From NCBI GenBank assembly GCA_963848675.1, contig CAWKEY010000036.1:62001-126000 (forward strand): DNA of 64,000 bases. The letters are read 5' to 3'. Positions 56,602 through 64,000 of the stretch are shown here, piece by piece. The stretch is from CAWKEY01 sp963848675 (GTDB taxonomy: Bacteria; Pseudomonadota; Gammaproteobacteria; Methylococcales; Methylomonadaceae). The notes below the pieces were generated by a model. It was not told the DNA's origin. It searched no databases and saw only the letters and a program-made list of their open reading frames with translations. Both the position numbers and the translations under genes were made by a program. Each line of letters begins with the position of its first letter. Position 1 is the stretch's first letter.

Positions 56602-57176
56602 TGGACTCTACTTACATGACCAATCCGGTTATTTTTATCATCGACACCTTGTTCTCTCTGTATATCCTGGCGGTAATGCTGCGCTTTTTATTGCAATGGT
56701 GTGGCGCCGAGTTTTACAACCCTATTTCACAATTCCTGGTCAAGGCAACACATCCGCCATTAAGAATTTTGCGCCGTTTTGTACCGCCCATCGGTAGAAT
56801 CGACACGTCCTCGCTGGTGCTGGTGCTCGGGCTGCAGATGCTGGCTGATTTTTCAATCCTGCTGCTCAAGGGCCTCAGCATCAGTCTGGCGGCGTTGACG
56901 GTATTGGCTGTCACTCAGCTGCTTTCCCTATTGATCAATATCTTCATTTTCTCGATATTTGCCAGCGCATTGCTGAGCTGGGTTAATCCCGGTGCATTCA
57001 ATGCCGCTGCATCCATTTTGCACAGCCTGACCGAGCCTGTACTGAATATTTGCCGTAGATTTATTCCTGATATTGGCGGCATCGACTTATCGCCCCTAGC
57101 AGCCTTGCTGTTGTTACAGCTCGCCAAGATGATCCTGCTGCCGCCGCTGCACGAACTGGCTAGTTTAATCGGATAA
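56601..57176 (+). CDS. YggT family membrane protein
   Basis: A 191-aa protein with two YggT repeats, each of two membrane spans followed by a conserved loop. The first repeat has LFSLYILAVMLRFLLQWCGA and NPISQFLVKATHPPLRILRR. The second has NIFIFSIFASALLSWVNPGA and LTEPVLNICRRFIPDIGGID. The proC-yggT pairing is widely conserved in proteobacteria; the function is still uncertain (a role in osmotic or membrane homeostasis has been proposed). Confidence 0.93.
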   Translation: MDSTYMTNPVIFIIDTLFSLYILAVMLRFLLQWCGAEFYNPISQFLVKATHPPLRILRRFVPPIGRIDTSSLVLVLGLQMLADFSILLLKGLSISLAALTVLAVTQLLSLLINIFIFSIFASALLSWVNPGAFNAAASILHSLTEPVLNICRRFIPDIGGIDLSPLAALLLLQLAKMILLPPLHELASLIG

Positions 57177-57218
57177 AAAAGGCTTAACCAGGGTAATTTC
57201 CGAGCAAATTCCGAAGGG

Positions 57219-57241
57219 TCCGTCCTGAGCCGGGGCGAAGG
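57219..57241. repeat. CCTGAGC..CGAAGG short repeat unit
   Basis: The core TCCTGAGCCGGGGCGAAGGA lies 43 bp after yggT. It is a degenerate unit of the family also seen at 10806, 44551 and 46538. The rest of the 192-bp spacer shows nothing. Confidence 0.5.
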
Positions 57242-57368
57242 AAAATACGACGTTTGATGGCTTTTTATGGCTGCGCTTTGTGGTAAAAATACAGTTTGAT
57301 AAAGCAATATGCGCGTAAATTGGCTATCTTTATAAAGCCGTTTCACCTTTAGCCGGAATGTTTAGCCC

Positions 57369-58370
57369 ATGCCTGCCCGTATTTTCCCCGTCAGTCTTTT
57401 TTTAGTCTGCGCGCTTTGTTTTTTAAGCAGTCCGCCGGTGATTGCAAAAAAAATGTATCGCTGGGTTGATGAACGCGGCAATACATTTTTTTCAGATCAG
57501 GTGCCGCCTGATCAAGTCAAACACCGCCGGGAATTATTGAACAAGAAAGGTGCAATAGTTGAAGTCACCGAAAAAGCGAAAACAAAAGAACAGCTGGCAC
57601 TGGATGCGCAACTGCAGGCCTTAAAAAAAGCTCAGGAAAAAGTCATCGAGCAGCAGAAAGCCCATGACAAAGTGCTGCTCAGCACATTCCGCACACTCGA
57701 CGATATGGAAGCGATGTTGAAAGGTAAGATGCAATCGCTGGATGGTCAAAAAAATGCCACACAAAGCAAATTAAAGAGCCTGCAAGATCAGTTGGCAATA
57801 CAACGCAAGGAAGCCGCAACGCACGAGCGCAACGGCGAAAAAATACCTCAAAAGCTTCGCGATGCTATTAACGCGACCGAAACCCAAATTCAGCAAACCG
57901 AGGCGGAAATAGACAGGCACATCGCCAAGAAAAACACGCTTAGAAACGCCTTTGAAGCCGATATGGCGCGCTTTAAATTTTTAACCCAAGCCGCCGATAG
58001 CGATGACCAAAGCCCGGGTGACAGAAAGGCCCAGAATCAAGCTGCCAATGAGCTAGGTCTGTTCACGTGCGGCAATGAAGCGGAATGCGCAAAAGCCTGG
58101 CGCGCGGCTCATGTCTTTATCGCTAAGCATGGCACTACCGGCATTTACATTGATAACGACAAGTTGATCATGGGGGCGGCGCCGGCAAGCGACAGCGACT
58201 TGCGTTTGGCGGTTTCAAAAATCGTCCAGAAGGGCAACAAACAACAGCTATTTCTTGACATAAGCTGTTGGCAATCATCGCTGGGCACTGATTTGTGCGC
58301 CAGCCAGAAAGTCCTCGATATAAGGTCTGCGTTCAAACCTTATATCGAATCCGCGTTGGCTAACGACTGA
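57369..58370 (+). CDS. DUF4124 domain-containing exported protein
   Basis: A 333-aa protein with a signal peptide (FPVSLFLVCALCFLSSPPVI). The DUF4124 domain lies at about residues 27-75 (KKMYRWVDERGNTFFSDQVP). A long coiled coil follows at about residues 70-200 (LDAQLQALKKAQEKVIEQQK and ATETQIQQTEAEIDRHIAKK). The C-terminal ~120 residues form a globular part with paired cysteines (GLFTCGNEAECAKAWRAAHV, and later SCWQSSLGTDLCAS). The architecture is common in gammaproteobacterial periplasmic proteins of unknown role. It converges with argB and overlaps its 3' end by 11 bp. Confidence 0.82.
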   Translation: MPARIFPVSLFLVCALCFLSSPPVIAKKMYRWVDERGNTFFSDQVPPDQVKHRRELLNKKGAIVEVTEKAKTKEQLALDAQLQALKKAQEKVIEQQKAHDKVLLSTFRTLDDMEAMLKGKMQSLDGQKNATQSKLKSLQDQLAIQRKEAATHERNGEKIPQKLRDAINATETQIQQTEAEIDRHIAKKNTLRNAFEADMARFKFLTQAADSDDQSPGDRKAQNQAANELGLFTCGNEAECAKAWRAAHVFIAKHGTTGIYIDNDKLIMGAAPASDSDLRLAVSKIVQKGNKQQLFLDISCWQSSLGTDLCASQKVLDIRSAFKPYIESALAND

Positions 58371-59241
58371 TCAGCAAGGTGCCGACGCCCTGGTCGGTAA
58401 ACAACTCCAGCAATACCGCGTGTTCAACACGACCGTCAATAATATGCACGCTGTTGACGCCGCCATTCAGCGCATCGGTGGCGCAACGGGTTTTTGGAAT
58501 CATGCCGCCGGAAATAGTGCCGTCAGCAATCAGCTCGTCTATTTTTTTAATCGATAACCCGGTCAGCAGCTCTCCCTGCTTATCCAGAATACCCGGGATA
58601 TTGGTCAGTAAAATCAATTTCTCGGCTTTCAGGACTTCGGCAATTTTACCTGCCACCAGATCAGCGTTGATATTATAGGAACGCCCATCCGCGCCCACGC
58701 CAATCGGCGCAATTACGGGGATAAAATCACTTTTGCCGAGCATATCAACCACGGCCGGATCAATACTGCTGACTTCGCCAACATGCCCCAGATCAATAAT
58801 TTCAGACGCATCTGCTTTTTGCATAGTAATTTTTCTGGCGCGAATAAAATCGCCGTCTTTACCGGTCAAGCCCACGGCTTTGCCGCCGTGCTGATTGATT
58901 AAATTAACAATCTCTTTATTCACCAGTCCGCCCAGCACCATTTCCACTACGTCCATGGTCTCGCTGTCGGTCACCCGCATGCCGTCGATAAATTCCGAGG
59001 TTTTACCCAGTCGCTGCAGCAAATGGCCAATTTGCGGACCGCCGCCGTGGATAACGACGGGATTGAGCCCGACCAGTTTCATCAAGACGATATCGCGTGC
59101 AAAACTGTGTTTGAGCGCTTCATCCACCATGGCGTTGCCGCCAAACTTAACCACCACGGTTTTGCTTTTAAAGCGCTGAATATAGGGTAATGCCTCGATC
59201 AGGACCTCGGCGATCTGATGGGCCTTTCGTTTCTGTATCAT
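58360..59241 (-). CDS. argB: Acetylglutamate kinase
   Basis: Phosphorylates N-acetylglutamate in arginine synthesis. The 293-aa protein has VVKFGGNAMVDEALKHSFAR, NPVVIHGGGPQIGHLLQRLG, EFIDGMRVTDSETMDVVEMV, NLINQHGGKAVGLTGKDGDF and the C-terminal GGMIPKTRCATDALNGGVNS. The extended N-terminal helix (IQKRKAHQIAEVLIEALPYI) is the part that forms arginine-sensitive hexamers in Pseudomonas-type NAGK, so arginine feedback is likely. It lies downstream of algC, 17 bp away. Confidence 0.96.
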   Translation of the reverse strand: MIQKRKAHQIAEVLIEALPYIQRFKSKTVVVKFGGNAMVDEALKHSFARDIVLMKLVGLNPVVIHGGGPQIGHLLQRLGKTSEFIDGMRVTDSETMDVVEMVLGGLVNKEIVNLINQHGGKAVGLTGKDGDFIRARKITMQKADASEIIDLGHVGEVSSIDPAVVDMLGKSDFIPVIAPIGVGADGRSYNINADLVAGKIAEVLKAEKLILLTNIPGILDKQGELLTGLSIKKIDELIADGTISGGMIPKTRCATDALNGGVNSVHIIDGRVEHAVLLELFTDQGVGTLLISR

Positions 59242-59258
59242 TTCTGTCGTTCCATTAT

Positions 59259-61796
59259 TTAAAAAGGTAACACAATATCCGGTTTGATTTTTTTCATGAG
59301 TTGTCTAAATTGCGCCTGAATGTCGTTCAAGGCTTGTGGGCTGTCGGCTTCAAAGCGAATCGCCAGCGCCGGCGTGGTGTTGGATGCCCGCACCAGACCC
59401 CAGCCTTCGGGAAAATCGACGCGCAAGCCGTCAATAGTGGTGATTTTGCCGTCAGTAAACTTGGCCGCTGAGAACATGTTGTCTAAAAATCGGACGTTTT
59501 CACCTTCTGCCATCCAAACATTCAGTTCGGGTGTACTCAAGCTGTCAGGAAAGTCGGCAAATACGTCTGCACTGCAACGATCATCGTTGGACAATATTTC
59601 TATCAGGCGTGCTGCGGCGTACAAGGCGTCATCAAATCCAAACCAGCGGTCATTAAAGAAAATGTGTCCGCTCATTTCACCGGCCAGCATCGCCCCTGTT
59701 TCCTTGAGCTTGGCTTTCATAAAGGAGTGCCCGGTTCTCCACATCAATGGCCGTCCGCCGTGTTTGACGATTTGCTCTGGCAAATGCCGGGAGCATTTCA
59801 CGTCAAATATAATCTCGGATCCGGGCCGTAAAGCCAGCACCTCTTTGGCAAACAGCATCATTTGCCGGTCAGGCCAGATGATTTTGCCCTTTGAATCCAC
59901 AACGCCCAGGCGATCGGCATCGCCATCAAAGGCGATGCCGATATCAGCAGCATGCTGTTTAACGGCGGCAATTAAATCCGCCAGGTTTTCGGGCTGACTG
60001 GGATCAGGATGATGATTAGGGAAAGTGCCGTCGACAGCGCAAAATAATTCCACCACTTCGCAGCCCAGTGTTTTCAGCAGGGCAGGCCCCAAATCACTGG
60101 CCGCACCATTTCCGCAATCGACGACAACCTTGATCGGCCTGGCGATATCAATCTCTTCTGAAATAGTGCCAATGTACTCGTTAACAATCGTGCTGTTCTG
60201 TTCGATTTGGCCGCTAACCCCGCTCGCGAAGCTTTGGCTGGCTATGCATTGCTTGATGAGCTGAATTCTGTCGCCAGCCAGGGTTTCACCGTTAATCACC
60301 ATTTTCATGCCATTGTAGTCGGCTGGATTATGGCTGCCGGTAATCATTACCCCGCAGCGGCCGTCGATATGCTGGGTAACAAAATACAACACGGGCGTAG
60401 GCACCATGCCGATATCCAGCACATGCGTGCCGGTTGACACAATGCCCTGGGCGACGGCATTGGCCAGCCCCGGGCTTGAGGTTCTGCCGTCGCGGCCCAG
60501 CACCATGGTTGCGCAACCCTGCTTTTTAGCGTCCGTACCCAGGCTGCGGCCAATGTCGTAAGCTATGTCCTTAGTCAAGGTTTCGCCGGCAATGCCGCGG
60601 ATGTCGTAAGCTCTGAATATGGCGGCGTGTTTATCCGTGCTGCCAATGACATCGGGCATGTCAAATTGTAAGGGTATTTTCTCGGCGATGATGGCCGGCT
60701 CATCTACGGCGGGAATCTCAGGCGCCACTTCCGTGCTACTGGTATCATGAACTTCTACCGCATAGTCACCGAAGCCAAAGTTGACTGGCTCTTCCATAAA
60801 ACCGTCCAGTTTGAAATCATTTTCGTCCTCAGTGACCGGCTCGACATGATTTTCCACGACCCGCTTGAACTGCACTAGCGTTGAAACAATGGCGCTCATT
60901 TCAGAAAGCTGAACCGGGTAATTGCCCGGTGCCTTGCCAGTGATCATATCTTTAGCGACTTTTAGCAAAATACTGAGATCCTGGCTCAGTAGTTCTGTAA
61001 GCTTGCGATGTCCGAGAAAAAACCCCAGTATGGCCAGCACTCCGGACAGGACAATCAGGCTGACAATTGCCGCGATGGCACTGAAACCGGCACTCGCATA
61101 GCCGTACTCGAGTCTCCAGGGTGTGTTGGCCAGCTTCTTTATGGTCAGATCCTCTTGCGCGCGCTCTTCGACAGCCGCCAACTCTCCGCCTTTGCCCAGC
61201 AGCAGTTTTTCCTGTCTGAGTTCGATATAACCGTCTGTTTTTGCCGCCTGTACGCTTTTGCCGATAAAGTCATAGTTAAAGCTGGCCAAAATCACACCAA
61301 TAACCTGATCACGCAGCATAATCCGGCTGGTCATGGCCAGATGCCGGTCAGCTCCCGCATCGCCTTGAATGGCCGGCTGCTGATTTTCGCGGAATGTGTC
61401 CCGCACCATCTCCAGATCAGCATAGCCCATCCGCGGCACAGTGCTTTCATCGAGTTCGCTGACACCGGGCAACAGCAATCTGATTTTTAATACATCAGGC
61501 AGGTGCTGCTCCAGCTTTGCTGCCAGCGCGCTTAATTGTGCGGAGTCTTTACCGGCTACGGCGGCAATAACTTCATGATCTTGGGCCATCTTATCCAGCG
61601 CCTTATGCAACAAATTTAATTGTTGCGATAGCGCCAAGGCAACGCCGTCGGCGGCGGCGGTAATTGCGTTTTGCTTTGCCTGTTGCACTTCAGATTTGGA
61701 CAACCAGTAAACACCTGCGCCGGTAGTCAGAATAAGCAGGACGGTTGTGCCAGCTAACAGAGAAAAGATGCGCTCCATCGTTAACCTCAATAACAA
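59259..61796 (-). CDS. algC: Phosphomannomutase/phosphoglucomutase AlgC, long membrane-anchored form
   Basis: An 845-aa two-part protein. Residues ~10-32 and ~238-262 are membrane spans around a ~200-residue extracytoplasmic sensor-like region. A HAMP-like helix and acidic linker reach to ~385. The mutase occupies about residues 390-845: FRAYDIRGIAGETLTKDIAY, the phosphoserine Ser488 in MITGSHNPADYNGMKMVI, the metal loop FDGDADRLGVVD, the sugar loop AGEMSGHIFFNDRW and RASNTTPALAIRFEAD. It makes mannose-1-P and glucose-1-P for polysaccharides. Long AlgC forms are also annotated in Pseudomonas. A later start giving only the mutase is possible but no obvious one was seen. Confidence 0.92.
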   Translation of the reverse strand: MLLRLTMERIFSLLAGTTVLLILTTGAGVYWLSKSEVQQAKQNAITAAADGVALALSQQLNLLHKALDKMAQDHEVIAAVAGKDSAQLSALAAKLEQHLPDVLKIRLLLPGVSELDESTVPRMGYADLEMVRDTFRENQQPAIQGDAGADRHLAMTSRIMLRDQVIGVILASFNYDFIGKSVQAAKTDGYIELRQEKLLLGKGGELAAVEERAQEDLTIKKLANTPWRLEYGYASAGFSAIAAIVSLIVLSGVLAILGFFLGHRKLTELLSQDLSILLKVAKDMITGKAPGNYPVQLSEMSAIVSTLVQFKRVVENHVEPVTEDENDFKLDGFMEEPVNFGFGDYAVEVHDTSSTEVAPEIPAVDEPAIIAEKIPLQFDMPDVIGSTDKHAAIFRAYDIRGIAGETLTKDIAYDIGRSLGTDAKKQGCATMVLGRDGRTSSPGLANAVAQGIVSTGTHVLDIGMVPTPVLYFVTQHIDGRCGVMITGSHNPADYNGMKMVINGETLAGDRIQLIKQCIASQSFASGVSGQIEQNSTIVNEYIGTISEEIDIARPIKVVVDCGNGAASDLGPALLKTLGCEVVELFCAVDGTFPNHHPDPSQPENLADLIAAVKQHAADIGIAFDGDADRLGVVDSKGKIIWPDRQMMLFAKEVLALRPGSEIIFDVKCSRHLPEQIVKHGGRPLMWRTGHSFMKAKLKETGAMLAGEMSGHIFFNDRWFGFDDALYAAARLIEILSNDDRCSADVFADFPDSLSTPELNVWMAEGENVRFLDNMFSAAKFTDGKITTIDGLRVDFPEGWGLVRASNTTPALAIRFEADSPQALNDIQAQFRQLMKKIKPDIVLPF

Positions 61797-61802
61797 AAGT
61801 TA

Positions 61803-62258
61803 TTAATGCCGGCCGCTATGGCCAAAACCACCGGCGCCCCGGTGGCTCTCATCAAACGCATCAACGTGTTCAAAGGCTACCTGCACCACGGGTACAAACA
61901 CCATTTGCGCAATTCGCTCACCAATACTGATGGTAAAAGCCGTTTCGCCGCGATTCCAGCAGGAAACAAACACCTGGCCCTGATAATCCGAATCAATCAG
62001 ACCGACCAGATTGCCCAGGACGATGCCATGTTTGTGACCCAGTCCGGATCTGGGCAATAAGACCGCAGCCAGTTCAGGGTCGTCGATATGGATCGCCAGA
62101 CCAGTAGGGATCAACATCGTCTCGCCGGGTCTTATTTCGGTTGGCTGATCCACGCAGGCCCGCAAATCCAGGCCGGCCGAACCTGCGGTCGCATAAGCCG
62201 GCAGCGGAATGTCCTTGCCCAGGCGCTCATCCAGAATTTTCAGTTGTATTTTTTTCAT
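61803..62258 (-). CDS. dut: dUTP pyrophosphatase (deoxyuridine triphosphatase)
   Basis: Hydrolyses dUTP to dUMP. From the ATG at 62258 (MKKIQLKILDERLGKDIPLP) it is 151 aa, the usual trimeric size. The five motifs are present: AGSAGLDLRAC (I), LLPRSGLGHKHGIVLGN (II), GLIDSDYQGQVFVSCWNRGE (III), GERIAQMVFVPVV (IV) and RGAGGFGHSGRH (V). It lies between coaBC and algC and overlaps the coaBC 3' end by 32 bp, the arrangement known from Pseudomonas and relatives. Confidence 0.97.
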   Translation of the reverse strand: MKKIQLKILDERLGKDIPLPAYATAGSAGLDLRACVDQPTEIRPGETMLIPTGLAIHIDDPELAAVLLPRSGLGHKHGIVLGNLVGLIDSDYQGQVFVSCWNRGETAFTISIGERIAQMVFVPVVQVAFEHVDAFDESHRGAGGFGHSGRH

Positions 62259-63528
62259 GTCCGGTCTCAAGGATGCGTTGTGCGATTAACTTGATGAGTT
62301 GCTCCGCTATTTGGGTTTTATCGGTCATTGCCAAAGTCTGCTGACCATTTTTCCAATACACCTGCAAGGCATTGAACTCGCTGTCAAAGCCGCCCTGCTC
62401 GCGACCTACCCAGTTGGCGGCAATCATATCTAGGTTCTTTTGCGCCAGTTTGGCTAGGGCATAATTTTCAAGATCATGCGTTTCGGCTGCAAAGCCCACG
62501 GTAAACGGGTGCTTATCGAGTCTGGCGACGGCGGCCAGAATATCGCTGGTTTTTTGCAAGGTGATCGTGGCCTGTTCCTGGTGTTTTTTAATTTTTTCCG
62601 GTTGGACCTCTGCAGGCGTGTAATCGGCAACCGCCGCCGCACCGATATAAATATCATGCTGTTCGGCCTGGGCTATAACCGCCGCATACATTTGCGCGGC
62701 CGTTTCCACTCTTATCACATCAACATGGCTTGGCGCAGCCAGGGTAACCGGCCCGCTCACCAAGGTAACGTCGGCCCCTGCCTTCAATGCCGCGCAAGCC
62801 AGCGCATAACCCATTTTCCCCGAGCTGCGGTTGCTGATGTAACGCACCGGATCGATAGGCTCGCGTGTTGGACCTGCACTGATTAAAACCCTAAGCCCGC
62901 GTAGACATTGCGCTGAAGCATCGGCAAATAAAAGCCGGCAAATGTCCTCAGGCTCGGACATTCTGCCCAGCCCTGTTTCCCCACAGGCCTGATCGCCCTG
63001 GCCGGGGCCGATCAGGGTAACGCCATGAGCCTTAAGTTTTTCAATATTTTCCTGCGTGACGGCTTGATGCCACATCGCCTGATTCATGGCGGGCGCCACA
63101 TACACAGGGCAGCTTGCGGCAAGATAAAGCGTGCTCAGCAAATCATCGGCCAGGCCATGGCTGAGCTTTGCAATGGTATTGGCCGTGGCCGGCGCAATCA
63201 TCAGGACATCCGCCCAGCGCGCCAGATTGATGTGGCCCATGGCATTTTCCTCATCCAAATCTAGCAACTTGGTGTGAACGGGATTGCCGGACAGCGCTTG
63301 AAAGGTTAAGGGCGCGACAAACCGGGTAGCCGATGGCGTCATCGCCACGCGCACATCAGCGCCCTGTTTGCGCAACAGCCTGACTAACTCGGCCGCCTTG
63401 TAAGCGGCAATACCGCCGCTGACTGCCAATAAAATGCGCTTGTTAATGGTAATTCCCGAATAATTTGGTAAATGATTATTATGGCAAGGATAGCTGAATT
63501 CTTCTATGCTTAAATTTTCATTATCCAC
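62227..63528 (-). CDS. coaBC: Bifunctional phosphopantothenoylcysteine decarboxylase/synthetase
   Basis: Second and third steps of coenzyme A synthesis. The 433-aa protein has the flavin-binding CoaC domain, starting RILLAVSGGIAAYKAAELVR and with GHINLARWADVLMIAPATAN, YVAPAMNQAMW and NIEKLKAHGVTLIGPGQGDQ. The CoaB domain has VLISAGPTREPIDPVRYISN, RSSGKMGYALACAALKAGAD, and LQKTSDILAAVAR. The frame opens at a GTG (63528), with ~28 residues before the conserved core and no ATG between, so the exact start is uncertain. It is divergent from radC with only ~11 bp between the starts. Confidence 0.94.
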   Translation of the reverse strand: MDNENLSIEEFSYPCHNNHLPNYSGITINKRILLAVSGGIAAYKAAELVRLLRKQGADVRVAMTPSATRFVAPLTFQALSGNPVHTKLLDLDEENAMGHINLARWADVLMIAPATANTIAKLSHGLADDLLSTLYLAASCPVYVAPAMNQAMWHQAVTQENIEKLKAHGVTLIGPGQGDQACGETGLGRMSEPEDICRLLFADASAQCLRGLRVLISAGPTREPIDPVRYISNRSSGKMGYALACAALKAGADVTLVSGPVTLAAPSHVDVIRVETAAQMYAAVIAQAEQHDIYIGAAAVADYTPAEVQPEKIKKHQEQATITLQKTSDILAAVARLDKHPFTVGFAAETHDLENYALAKLAQKNLDMIAANWVGREQGGFDSEFNALQVYWKNGQQTLAMTDKTQIAEQLIKLIAQRILETGHEKNTTENSG

Positions 63529-63539
63529 AGGAGAGGCGC

Positions 63540-64000
63540 ATGTCCATCAAGGACTGGCCTGCAGAAGACCGGCCGCGAGAAAAACTTTTGGACCGAGGCT
63601 CTGCGGCCTTAACCGATGCCGAATTGCTGGCTATTTTTCTGCGCACCGGATCGCCTGGAAAATCAGCCGTTGATCTGGCCCGGGAGCTGCTGACGGACTT
63701 TGGTTCCTTAAAAGCGCTGCTGGATGCCGACCGGGATCGTTTTTGCCAGGCGAATGGTTTGGGCAGCGCCAAATACGCACACCTACAGGCAGTGATGGAA
63801 ATGGCCAAGAGGCATTTTAAGGAAGTGCTGCAACGCGGCAATGCCCTCACCAGCCCGGACATTACCCGCGCCTATCTCAGTGCCCAGTTGCGGAGCTATA
63901 GCTACGAGGTATTTGCCTGTTTGTTCCTGGATAACCAGCACCGCGTCATTCAGCTGGACGAATTATTCAGAGGCACCATAGACGGCGCCAGTGTGTATCC
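63540..64000 (+). CDS. radC: DNA repair protein RadC (3' end beyond window)
   Basis: JAB1/MPN-like (JAMM) domain protein of uncertain role, named for a historical repair link. The start ATG at 63540 follows a GGAGAGG site. The N-terminal half reads IKDWPAEDRPREKLLDRGSA, then LTDAELLAIFLRTGSPGKSA. A helix-hairpin-helix follows near residues 70-80 (FCQANGLGSAKYAHLQAVME). The JAB-domain strands YSYEVFACLFLDNQHRVIQ and FRGTIDGASVY come next. The window ends before the HxHPSG metal motif. It is divergent from coaBC and shares its promoter region. Confidence 0.94.
   Translation, partial: MSIKDWPAEDRPREKLLDRGSAALTDAELLAIFLRTGSPGKSAVDLARELLTDFGSLKALLDADRDRFCQANGLGSAKYAHLQAVMEMAKRHFKEVLQRGNALTSPDITRAYLSAQLRSYSYEVFACLFLDNQHRVIQLDELFRGTIDGASVY

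Noticed and set aside
63521..63529. TTATCCACA (perfect DnaA box) between coaBC and radC
   Set aside because: A single 9-mer overlapping the coaBC start codon, with no neighbouring boxes; likely chance.

Overview
The window looks like chromosomal DNA of a gammaproteobacterium. Three blocks have classical gammaproteobacterial order: dcd next to mrp divergent from metG, proC-yggT, and radC divergent from coaBC-dut-algC-argB. A methanotroph-like member (Methylococcales) is my best guess. It rests on overall gene content (ThiS-ThiG fusion, Rnf complex, hsp20-lon pair, UPF0182 protein, sterol-desaturase-like enzyme, many short palindromic repeats) and not on a diagnostic gene. I found no tRNA, rRNA, tmRNA, CRISPR array or recognisable riboswitch.

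Layout. 1-6.1 kb: rep helicase (cut by the window edge), dcd, mrp/apbC and divergent metG. 6.3-10.6 kb: rnfABCDG, an ion-coupled ferredoxin:NAD oxidoreductase operon that stops without rnfE. 10.6-14.7 kb is accessory: a truncated, frameshifted IS1634-type transposase sits where rnfE would be, followed by a bidirectional terminator, a 2-Cys peroxiredoxin, an intact IS66-type element with a perfect 8-bp target duplication, and a tandem AP2-domain protein. 14.7-18.5 kb: a minus-strand TonB2-like energy-transduction operon (DUF3450, TtpC-like ExbB, ExbB, ExbD, TonB). 19-21.8 kb: DAHP synthase, the ThiS-ThiG fusion and trmB. 22-26 kb (minus): dynamin-like GTPase, pyrE, hemW. 26-29.4 kb: a thioredoxin/CcdA-like membrane protein and a two-component pair. 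29.4-34.7 kb: FAH-family hydrolase, rpe, an AT-rich two-gene island (winged-helix/nuclease-like protein plus DpnD-like protein), trpE-trpG and a PhnA-like protein.

34.9-42.6 kb: UPF0182 membrane protein, hsp20-lon, mlaC and a ribosome hibernation factor. Two of these lie beside gene debris: an M48 peptidase tail follows mlaC, and a decayed cold-shock-like tail follows the hibernation factor. 42.9-46.5 kb: DUF72 and Mut7-C proteins, a glycosyltransferase relic and a sterol-desaturase-family enzyme. 46.9-55.7 kb (minus): FMN reductase, small lipoprotein, priA, an exported methyltransferase, dsbB, two TrkA-domain potassium proteins, an SDR and a spore-photoproduct-lyase-like radical SAM protein. 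55.8-64 kb: proC-yggT, a DUF4124 protein, argB, long-form algC, dut, coaBC and partial radC.

The most unusual features are the AT-rich nuclease/DpnD-like cassette between rpe and trpE (where many proteobacteria carry gph), the rnf operon ending in IS debris, the internal diglycine of the ThiS-ThiG fusion, and a dispersed short TGAGC..GTCGAAGG-type repeat. One copy of that repeat adds exactly eight codons to a transposase reading frame. All functional calls come from reading the sequence; no database search was run.
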